A DNA stretch of 64,000 bases from Rheinheimera faecalis (GTDB lineage: Bacteria; Pseudomonadota; Gammaproteobacteria; Enterobacterales; Alteromonadaceae), in assembly GCF_021290965.1 (NCBI RefSeq), contig NZ_JAJOYT010000002.1, positions 1-64,000 of the forward strand. The letters are read 5' to 3'. Numbering within the stretch: position 1 is the first letter of the stretch; the number at the start of each line of letters is the position of its first letter. Positions 8,614 through 16,900 of this stretch are shown here, piece after piece. The notes under the pieces are model-generated. The model was not told the origin of the DNA. It saw only the letters and a list, made by a program, of their open reading frames with translations, and searched no databases. Made by a program: the position numbers and the translations under genes.

Positions 8614-9612
8614 ATGAAAACAGGTCGTAACGATCCTTGCCCTTGCGGCAGTGGTAAAAAATACAAACAGTGCTGCATCAACGCCCTATCAAAGCGGCAT
8701 ACAGAAGTGTTCGACGACATAGCGCAAGTAGTGGTGATGAACCCAAACCTGAGTTTGGACCAATTGAATCTGGTGGCTCAGCATAAAATGGCGGAGCGTA
8801 ACAACAAGCCTCATGCTGATTTTTGTGGCCTGTCACCCACGCAGATGGAAAACTGGTTGTATGCGCCTTTGAGCGAATTAGCTCTGGTCAATATCACTAC
8901 ACCTGAAGATTTATTCGCCAGCCCTGTGATGCGTTATTTGGCTTTGATGCTGGATGAAGCCATAGAACAAGGTGGATCTTTTAAGGCAACGACCAAAGGT
9001 AATCTTCCTGCCAAGTTGGTGAAACAAGCCTGTGAGCTGTTGCCAGAATTTACGGTAGCCCGGTTTGAAACAGAACCCAGTATCAGCGAATTTTCTGGCG
9101 GCAACGAAGATAAATTTAATGCTCTGCATTACAGCCGATTATTGGCTGAACTTGCAGGTATTCTTTATAAAAAAACCGGCAGTTTTTATGTGAAAAAAGC
9201 GGCGATAAAACAGTATCAGCAGCAGGGCATCCGGGCTTTTTTCCTGCCCATGCTGGAAGCCGCTGTGAAGCAATATAACTGGTGTTATCTGGATGGCTGG
9301 AGTGAGCAGGTGAAGCTGCAACCATTCTGGATTTTTATGCTGTGGCGTTTACAAACCCATGCCTCAGTCGAAAAGCTGATTGAGGAAGTGTGTGTCGCAT
9401 TTCCTACTCTGCTTCAGCAACTGCCGGATAAGCACTATTCTTCACCTGAAGAACAGCTGGGAAAAATGATTGAATCGCGTTTTGTGCTGCGCTTTTTACA
9501 ATTTTGGGGCTTTGTCACTTTAGACCCAAGGCTGTACGTTAATGGAGTGAAAGTGCAGAGAAAGGCCAGTATAGAGCCGCTGCTGATTCAGAGTTTTAAG
9601 TTTATGGTCTAG
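8614..9612 (+). CDS. SEC-C motif protein of unknown function
   Basis: A 332-residue protein. The first 21 residues hold a SEC-C zinc-binding motif (DPCPCGSGKKYKQCC; cysteines 9, 11, 20 and 21), as found at the C-terminus of SecA and in YecA-like proteins. The remaining ~300 residues look mainly helical and match no family I recognise. It lies between hipBA and the type I restriction locus in its own transcription unit. A defence role is suggested only by position. Confidence 0.75.
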   Translation: MKTGRNDPCPCGSGKKYKQCCINALSKRHTEVFDDIAQVVVMNPNLSLDQLNLVAQHKMAERNNKPHADFCGLSPTQMENWLYAPLSELALVNITTPEDLFASPVMRYLALMLDEAIEQGGSFKATTKGNLPAKLVKQACELLPEFTVARFETEPSISEFSGGNEDKFNALHYSRLLAELAGILYKKTGSFYVKKAAIKQYQQQGIRAFFLPMLEAAVKQYNWCYLDGWSEQVKLQPFWIFMLWRLQTHASVEKLIEEVCVAFPTLLQQLPDKHYSSPEEQLGKMIESRFVLRFLQFWGFVTLDPRLYVNGVKVQRKASIEPLLIQSFKFMV

Positions 9613-9668
9613 GTTGAGTACGTTGCTTCTGGACCAGAACCCACCTGCACTCACTCTCAGGTTATCCA

Positions 9669-9771
9669 TAGCGATAAAAAGCTTTGGTAAAACTTCTTCA
9701 GGGCTATACCATAGGCGCCTATCTGAATCGGTTTTATAAAACCAATGTCAAAGCATTGATTTTGCATTAAC
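9669..9771 (+). pseudogene. Possible remnant of a HipB-like antitoxin gene
   Basis: Bases 9695-9716 (about CTATACCATAGGCGCCTATC) closely match the part of hipB near 7168-7188 that encodes SIGAYL, and the preceding GATAAAAAG...GTAAA also aligns with hipB bases 7128-7150 if a short deletion is allowed. The frame reads QGYTIGAYLNRFYKTNVKAL before a stop, and is closed upstream by another stop. It may be a decayed antitoxin copy upstream of hsdM, or chance similarity. Confidence 0.3.
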
Positions 9772-9794
9772 CGCTGCCTTATTTGAGAGTAACC

Positions 9795-11390
9795 ATGACC
9801 GAAGATCAAAAGAAAAAGCTAGAACAGAAACTGTGGAATATTGCCAATGAACTACGTGGCAAAATGAACGCAGATGAGTTCAGGGATTACTGTTTAGGCT
9901 TCATTTTCTTTAAGTATTTGTCTGAAAAACTACACAACTTTGCCAACAGCATTCTGGCAGAAGACAACATCGACTTTTTACAGATTGATGAAGCCAGTAC
10001 TGATGGCCAGGACATGCTAAACGCCATCAAAGAGGAGGCAGTGCAGGAGTTAGGTTATTTTTTAAAGCCCTCTGAGCTATTCAGCAGTATTGCTAAACGC
10101 GGTGCCCATAAAGCCAGCGATGATGAAGACGATGTAGTAGTGGATACCTTTATTCTGGACGACCTGACCCGGGTGCTGAATAACATTGAGCATTCCACTA
10201 TGGGTACGGACAGTGAAGAAGATTTTGACCACCTGTTTGAAGATTTAGACCTGACCTCTACCAAGCTGGGCCGTACTGCAGATGCAAAAAATAAGCTGAT
10301 TGCCAAAATTATGCTGCATTTAGACAGCATAGATTTTGCGTTAAGCGATAGCGAAAGCGATGTGTTGGGTGATGCCTACGAATATCTGATTGGCCAGTTT
10401 GCGGCCGGTGCAGGTAAAAAAGCCGGTGAGTTTTATACCCCTCAGGCTGTGTCGACTGTATTAGCTAAGTTAGTCACGATAGGCAAAAGCCGTTTAAAGT
10501 CTGTGTATGACCCAACCTGTGGCTCGGGTTCCTTATTGTTGCGCGTTGCCAAAGAAGTGGAACATGTGGGCGATTTTTATGGTCAGGAAATGAACCGTAC
10601 TACCTACAACCTGGCGCGTATGAATATGATTTTGCACGGTGTGCATTATCGTAACTTCAACTTGCAGCAAGAAGATACACTGGAGCAACCTCAGCATTTA
10701 GATTTTAAGTTTGAAGCCGTAGTAGCAAACCCGCCGTTTTCTGCGCAGTGGAGCGCCAACAAAATCTTTGAAAGCGACGACCGCTTTGCCCAATACGGCA
10801 GACTGGCACCGGCATCAAAAGCCGATTTCGCTTTTGTGCAGCATATGCTGTATCAGCTCGACGACAACGGCACTATGGCTGTGGTATTGCCACATGGCGT
10901 ATTGTTTCGCGGCGCAGCCGAAGGCCATATTCGTAAATACCTGATTGCCGAGCGCAACTGGCTGGATGCGGTAATAGGGCTGCCTGCCAATATCTTTTAT
11001 GGCACCAGTATTCCCACTTGTATTCTGGTATTCAAAAAATGCCGAGAACACCCGGATAATGTGTTGTTTATTGATGCCAGCGGCAGTGAGTATTATGAAA
11101 AAATCAAGAGCCAGAATTATCTGCGCTCGCAGGATATAGACAAAATTATCAGCACTTACCGCGAACGTAAGGAAGAGACCAAATATAGCTATATTGCTCC
11201 TTTAGCAGAGCTGGCCGAAAACGACTACAACCTGAATATTCCTCGTTACGTTGATACCTTTGAAGAAGAAGAGCTGGTGGATTTAGCCGCCGTGGCGGAA
11301 AAAATTAAGAAGCTAGATGCAGAGATGGTGGAGATTGATCTGAGCATCCGCGAATTTTGCAAAGAGCTAGGGATAGAGGCGCCAGTGTAA
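9795..11390 (+). CDS. hsdM: Type I restriction-modification DNA methyltransferase subunit
   Basis: A 531-residue N6-adenine methyltransferase subunit. An N-terminal HsdM helical domain (KLWNIANELRGKMNADEFRDY) precedes the SAM-binding motif DPTCGSGSLLL (D239-G245) and the catalytic NPPF motif at residues 312-315. With HsdS it methylates host DNA and forms the core of the restriction complex. The ATG at 9795 has GAGAG about 8 nt upstream and is preferred to a TTG at 9783. Its stop overlaps the hsdS start (TAATG). All catalytic motifs are intact. Confidence 0.95.
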   Translation: MTEDQKKKLEQKLWNIANELRGKMNADEFRDYCLGFIFFKYLSEKLHNFANSILAEDNIDFLQIDEASTDGQDMLNAIKEEAVQELGYFLKPSELFSSIAKRGAHKASDDEDDVVVDTFILDDLTRVLNNIEHSTMGTDSEEDFDHLFEDLDLTSTKLGRTADAKNKLIAKIMLHLDSIDFALSDSESDVLGDAYEYLIGQFAAGAGKKAGEFYTPQAVSTVLAKLVTIGKSRLKSVYDPTCGSGSLLLRVAKEVEHVGDFYGQEMNRTTYNLARMNMILHGVHYRNFNLQQEDTLEQPQHLDFKFEAVVANPPFSAQWSANKIFESDDRFAQYGRLAPASKADFAFVQHMLYQLDDNGTMAVVLPHGVLFRGAAEGHIRKYLIAERNWLDAVIGLPANIFYGTSIPTCILVFKKCREHPDNVLFIDASGSEYYEKIKSQNYLRSQDIDKIISTYRERKEETKYSYIAPLAELAENDYNLNIPRYVDTFEEEELVDLAAVAEKIKKLDAEMVEIDLSIREFCKELGIEAPV

Positions 11391-12556
11391 TGAGTGAATC
11401 AATGCAGAAATTGCCTGTTCTTAGATTTCCAGAATTTGACCAGCCTTGGAAAAGCTGCAAACTCATAGATATTGCGGAAGTTTATGATGGCACACATCAA
11501 ACTCCGAAATATACTGATGAAGGGATTCCATTTGTTAGTGTTGAGAACATTAACAACCTTTATGCAACTAATAAATTTATTTCAGAAGAAGATTTTGAAA
11601 AGAATTTCAAAGTTAAGCCCCGGCAAAATGACATCTTAATGACCCGTATAACTGCTGGTATTATCGGTGCTACTACTTTAGTTGAAAGCAATGAACCCTT
11701 AGCTTATTACGTGAGCTTAGCATTGATCAGAGCAGGGGAGGATATCAATTCTCGTTTTCTTGAAAAGTTAATAAATTGTGAGATATTTAAACGTGAGCTT
11801 CACAAAAGAATAATTCACGTTGCTTTCCCTAAGAAAATTAACCTTGGTGATATTGGTGAATGCGCAATAAAAATACCGGACTTGGATGAGCAAAAGAAAA
11901 TATTTCAAGCGATTGACAGTATCGATAGAAAAATTGCCAATTTGAATAAAAAACTAGGACTGTTTATTGAATACAAACTTGGGATTGTGAAGGATATTTT
12001 TTCCCAGAGAATTAGACTGAAAAATAGTAATGATAGTAATTATGAAGAGTGGAAGACTTGTACTCTTGGAGAAGGTAACTTAGTCAGCATAACAACTGGC
12101 GGTTCCAATAGAGAAGACTCAACTGAGGTTGGTAAATATATATTCTTTGATCGTTCTACCGATGTAAGAAAAAGCGATAAATATATCTTTGATTGTGAAG
12201 CTATTATTGTTGCAGGGGAAGGGAAAGATTTTATTCCTCGTTATTTTAAGGGTAAGTTCGATTTGCATCAACGAGCATATGCAATAAAAGACTTCAATAA
12301 TTGTTATGCTTTATATATTTATCACTGGGTTATGCATCATAGAGATCATTTTTTGAAGTTTTCTGTCGGTTCTACTATGCCATCTTTGAGAATGGAATCT
12401 TTTACTAAATTTCCAATAAAACTTCCAGAAATAGAAGAACAAATCGCCATCGCAAATTTGTTCACTAAGTTTGAAGGTAAAATTGAAAAGATTAAAGAAA
12501 AAATAAAAGAGCTAGAAGCGTTTAAAATAGGTCTTTTGCAGAAAATGTTTGTGTAG
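11390..12556 (+). CDS. hsdS: Type I restriction-modification specificity subunit
   Basis: A 388-residue specificity subunit with two target recognition domains, each followed by a conserved coiled-coil spacer (DEQKKIFQAIDSIDRKIANLNKKL and EEQIAIANLFTKFEGKIEKIKEKI). The two domains recognise the halves of a bipartite DNA target. The gene is clearly richer in A+T than hsdM and hsdR, as usual for exchangeable specificity genes. The ATG at 11390 overlaps the hsdM stop by one base; a longer frame from 11357 lies wholly inside hsdM. A run of nine G follows the stop codon. Confidence 0.92.
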   Translation: MSESMQKLPVLRFPEFDQPWKSCKLIDIAEVYDGTHQTPKYTDEGIPFVSVENINNLYATNKFISEEDFEKNFKVKPRQNDILMTRITAGIIGATTLVESNEPLAYYVSLALIRAGEDINSRFLEKLINCEIFKRELHKRIIHVAFPKKINLGDIGECAIKIPDLDEQKKIFQAIDSIDRKIANLNKKLGLFIEYKLGIVKDIFSQRIRLKNSNDSNYEEWKTCTLGEGNLVSITTGGSNREDSTEVGKYIFFDRSTDVRKSDKYIFDCEAIIVAGEGKDFIPRYFKGKFDLHQRAYAIKDFNNCYALYIYHWVMHHRDHFLKFSVGSTMPSLRMESFTKFPIKLPEIEEQIAIANLFTKFEGKIEKIKEKIKELEAFKIGLLQKMFV

Positions 12557-12569
12557 TTGGGGGGGGGAT

Positions 12570-12689
12570 ATGTTTAAGATAAATAAACTGCCTGCAGGAT
12601 TTACCTCAAAAAATTTTACTATTTACCAGTTATGTACGGAAATCAATAGCGCTTGTTGCCGCTCTCGTAAAGGCGTCATAAATGCGTAA
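12570..12689 (+). CDS. Small ORF of 39 codons after hsdS
   Basis: An ATG at 12570 opens a 39-codon frame (begins MFKINKLPAGFTSKNF) that ends at 12687-12689, overlapping the next gene by 8 bp. The run of nine G at 12559-12567 lies in Shine-Dalgarno position. The frame occupies exactly the gap between hsdS and the Abi-like gene. No family is recognised; it could be a leader peptide, a small protein, the remnant of a gene start, or chance. Confidence 0.35.
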   Translation: MFKINKLPAGFTSKNFTIYQLCTEINSACCRSRKGVINA

Positions 12690-13458
12690 AACTAGGAAAC
12701 TACTTAACAGTAATCGAGAAAGCTTCGATATGTACTCGAATTTTTCTGATTATCAGATATTGATAGATTGTATCGAAAGTAAAGTTACAGCAGATAATAG
12801 TATCGAAGCATGTAAGGCTTTGATTGAGGGTATTTCAAAAACTATTATAGATAGAGTGGATTTAAGGTGTCGATTTATACTTCGTGAGTTAGATAATAAT
12901 CAAATTGATAACATATCGAACGCGAAAAGTCAGATAAAAAATAATACAATAAAATTTGTTTTTGCTTTTAAGCAAGCGTCGTTAATATTGTCGATATATC
13001 ATCATTCTTTTGGAAAGTCATTCTTTGATGCGGTAGGTAATCCTTTTTGTAATATGATTGGTGAAATAAGGAACTGGAAAGGGGATGTCTCGCATGGGCG
13101 TGTTGCTCCAAAAATGGAAAAAACTTCTCTTGAATTAGCTAGTCTTGTGGAAAGCCTAACCGATACGATTACTTTTCACATGCTCGAAGTGTTCTCATTG
13201 ATAGATTTTTCTGCAGGTTTAGTTCCAGATCGCTCGACTATTATCTCCGAGTCTTTCGTAGATAAAACCGAAACGCAATTAACCGATATACCAGACGAAG
13301 AGCGCGATATTAGAGATTTTAATGATGTGTTGGATGAACTGTATCCACTTCCAGGTAAGCCTAGATATAGCAGAGCTTTGTACGAGCAGTATTTTGAAGA
13401 TTATGAGATACAACTAAAAGAGTTTTTGGACAATAAAGAACTGGAGTTATCAGAATGA
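12682..13458 (+). CDS. Probable abortive-infection (Abi-C-like) protein
   Basis: A 258-residue soluble protein, A+T-rich like hsdS, with the motif EIRNWKGDVSHGR near residue 133. RN-x(2)-GD-x-SHG resembles the conserved RN..G..HG motif of Abi-like C-terminal/HEPN-type domains in phage exclusion proteins. The C-terminus is acidic (DEERDIRDFNDVLDELYPL). It lies inside the restriction operon between hsdS and the HEPN toxin; AAAGG sits 9 nt before the start. A second RNase-like toxin or abortive infection effector is a reasonable but unproven reading. Confidence 0.6.
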   Translation: MRKTRKLLNSNRESFDMYSNFSDYQILIDCIESKVTADNSIEACKALIEGISKTIIDRVDLRCRFILRELDNNQIDNISNAKSQIKNNTIKFVFAFKQASLILSIYHHSFGKSFFDAVGNPFCNMIGEIRNWKGDVSHGRVAPKMEKTSLELASLVESLTDTITFHMLEVFSLIDFSAGLVPDRSTIISESFVDKTETQLTDIPDEERDIRDFNDVLDELYPLPGKPRYSRALYEQYFEDYEIQLKEFLDNKELELSE

Positions 13459-13513
13459 CCGGAGGCACGGTAACTATAGAGGTTGTAAGTCGTTATATAA
13501 AAAGGAAATCCTT

Positions 13514-13921
13514 ATGACTGACGATATTCGCTGGCAACAACGACTGCAAAACTGGAACCGGGCTTTAGCACAGCTGAGCAAGTTCATGCAGCGTGATTCG
13601 CTGAATGAGCTGGAGGAGCAGGGCCTTATCCAGAGTTTTGAATATAACCATGAACTGGCCTGGAAAACGCAAAAAGACTTTCTGGAAGATCAGGGTTATA
13701 CCGATTTGTTTGGCTCGAAAAACGTGGCAAAAAAGGCTTTTGAAACCGGCCTGGTGCAAAACGGTGAGTTATGGCTGGATATGATTAAAAGCCGCAATTT
13801 AACTTCTCATACCTATAACGAAGCCGTCACCCGGCAAATAGTGGATGCGATCATTGATCACTACTTTGCAGAGTTGTGTGAGCTAAATAAAAAAATGAAT
13901 GACATAGCGGAACAAGATTAA
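13514..13921 (+). CDS. hepT: HepT-like HEPN toxin (HI0074 family)
   Basis: A 135-residue helical protein of the HI0074 'nucleotidyltransferase substrate-binding' family, now regarded as HEPN toxins. The motif RNLTSHTY at residues 94-101 fits RX4HXY exactly: R94 and H99 would form the RNase site, and Y101 is the residue position that an MntA-type antitoxin adenylylates in the described HepT/MntA pair. AGGA lies 8 nt before the ATG. The stop overlaps the next start (TAATG), whose first 108 residues are the MNT partner domain, so toxin and antitoxin domain are coupled. Confidence 0.85.
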   Translation: MTDDIRWQQRLQNWNRALAQLSKFMQRDSLNELEEQGLIQSFEYNHELAWKTQKDFLEDQGYTDLFGSKNVAKKAFETGLVQNGELWLDMIKSRNLTSHTYNEAVTRQIVDAIIDHYFAELCELNKKMNDIAEQD

Positions 13922-16900
13922 TGTTAAGTGATAAATCCGGCCTGCCTGCCCAGACCATTGATGCCATAAAACACACCTTGGCTCAGTTTACTGCTATTCG
14001 CTCTGCAATGCTTTATGGTTCGCGTGCTAAAGGCAGCTACAGACCTGGTTCGGATATTGACCTGACATTGCATACCACGCCTGATGCGCCAGCCAATTTA
14101 TTATTGAAAGTGAGTACGGCGCTGGATGAGCTGAACATTCCCTATAGCTTTGATCTGTCTTTGTATCACCAGATTGATAATGCGGCACTGAAAGAACATA
14201 TTCAGCGGGTGGGTGTTGAACTCTACAACGCAGCCAGCTACCACATGGCAGTCACACAAAGTGAAAACATCAGGCGTTATCTGGAACAGGAGCATCAGTC
14301 TGAAGCCCAGCTTGAAGCCAAGCTGGTAAAACAACTGAGCGAGCTTGGGTACCAGCCGGTCAGTATCACTAATGCTGATGAACTTAGGGCTAACCTGAAG
14401 CGACAGCTGGAAATTCATAACAAAATTGAACTGAGCCATGGTGAATTTAATAGAATTTTGAATCATCTGGACAAAGGCAATGTGTTTGTCCGTGCCAAAA
14501 CACTGCGTGACCGGTTTTTACTGAACCGTGATGATGGCTCCACTTGTTATATTCAGTTTTTCAATACTTTGCACTGGTGTCAAAATCAGTATCAGGTTTC
14601 TCACCAAATCACTCAGCAAGGTAAATATCAGAACCGCTACGATGTTACCTTACTGATCAATGGTTTGCCCTTGGTACAAATAGAACTGAAGCGCCGTGGT
14701 ATTGAACTGCAGGAAGCCTTTAACCAGATTAACCGCTACCAACGTCACTCCTTTTGGAGTGAAAATGGCCTGTTTAACTATGTGCAGTTGTTTGTTATTT
14801 CCAATGGTGTAAATACTAAATATTACGCTAATAACCGGAAGCAGGAATTTAAACAAACCTTTTACTGGTCAGACAAAAACAACCACTTAATTACCCAGTT
14901 GGATGCTTTTACCGACGCTTTTTTAGAAAAATGCCATCTGTCGAAAATGATCAGCAAATACATTGTGTTGCATGAGTCTGACAAGCTTTTGATGGTACTG
15001 CGGCCTTATCAATATTACGCAGTAGAGGCTATAGAGCAGCGGGTAAAGGAAGGTCGGAAAAACGGTTATATCTGGCACACTACGGGCAGTGGTAAAACTC
15101 TTACCAGCTTTAAAGCTGCCCAATTACTGACTGAACTTTCGAAGGTGGACAAAGTTGTATTTGCGGTCGATCGGGCGGATCTGGACTACCAAACTACACG
15201 CGAATTTAACCATTTCAGTGAAGGTAGTGTGGACGGCACGAGTGATACAGTCGCACTGGTAGAACAAATGGCTGGCAAGAATAAGCTGATAGTTACTACC
15301 ATTCAAAAGCTCAATAGCGCCATCAAAAGTAGTAAACACGAAAAAGCTATGGCTGCACTGCGTGATCAACGCGTGGTGTTTATTTTTGATGAGTGCCATC
15401 GCTCGCAATTTGGTGATACCCATAAAAATATTGTCAACTTTTTCACTAAAGCTCAGCTGTTTGGTTTTACCGGTACTCCTATATTGGCTGAAAATGCCAC
15501 GGCAAATCAGGCTGGCAAGCGCACAACCAAAGATTTATTTGAAGAGCGGCTGCACGAATACCTGATCAACAATGCGATTGCCGATCATAACGTGCTTAAA
15601 TTCGCCGTTGAGTATTGGGGCAAAGCTTTTACAAACGACTCACCTGGCCTTAATGAACAAGTCAGTAGTATTGATACTCAGGGTTTTTTACAAAGTGATA
15701 AGCGCATAGACCTGAATGTCGATTGGATCATAGCGAACCATGATCGCAAAACTCACAACAGGCAGTTTTCAGCCATGTTGTGTGTCAGCAATAAAGATAT
15801 GCTGTTTAAATACTACGACACTTTCAGGCAAAAACAGCTGGCAGGCGAGCATGATCTCCGAGTCGTTACTATTTTTACCTATGCGGCTAATGAAGCAGAT
15901 GACGAAGCCAATGGCCTGATAGGTGAACCTGACTTTGATATGGCTAGCGCTGATATCAAAGCTGATGATCCTCAGTATGCAGATAGCAGAGAAAAGCTGC
16001 AGCGGTATGTGGCTGATTACAACACTTTGTATCAGACCCAGCATTCAGTAAAAGACAGCAAGGCCTTTTACAGCTACTACAAAGATATTGCCAAGCGCAT
16101 GAAAGAGCGCGACAAGGAAAACTTTCAGGATAAAGACAGGGCTGACATTCTGTTGGTAGTTAATATGTTTTTAACCGGTTTTGACGCGAAAAAGCTCAAT
16201 ACATTGTATGTGGATAAGAACCTGAAGTATCACGGCTTAATTCAGGCTTTTTCCCGCACTAATAGGGTGCTGGGTGAGTTAAAGTCGCAAGGCAATGTGG
16301 TTTGTTTCCGTAACCTGAAGCACAACACAGATGAAGCTATTACTTTGTTCAGCGACCCGGATTCCAGTGAAAAAGTATTACTGGAACCCTATGAACATTA
16401 TGCTGCCGAATTTAACCTGGCTGTAGAGCAGTTACTGGCTCTTGTAAATAGTCCCAACGATGTGAACAGCTTGCAAAGCGAAAGTGAGAAGCTGGAATTT
16501 GTGAAGCAGTTTCGCCAGTTGATTCGAACCCTCAATAAGCTGAAGTCTTTTGCTGATTTTGACTGGAAAGATTTACAACTGAACGAACAAGTGTTTGAGG
16601 ATTATAAAAGCAAATATCTGGATATTTATGATTTTGCTCATAATAAAGAACCAGGCGCTTCAATTTTGGAAGAGATTGATTTTGAGCTGGAACTGATCCA
16701 TCGCGATGAAGTGAATGTGGATTACATTCTGAAGTTGTTAAGTCAGATCCAAAAAAATCAGGGTAAGCACGGTAAATCAGTAAGCAACGATGACGCCAAA
16801 CAGACAGTGCTTAATTTATTGGGCAAAGAAACACAGCTGCGAAGTAAACGTGAACTGATTGAGAAGTTTATTTCCGATTATATGCCTAAGCTCACAGCTA

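Noticed and set aside
12559-12567. G9 tract as a phase-variation switch inside hsdS
   Set aside because: The tract begins after the hsdS stop codon, so slippage cannot change the HsdS frame; only an effect on the following small ORF is kept as a low-confidence idea.
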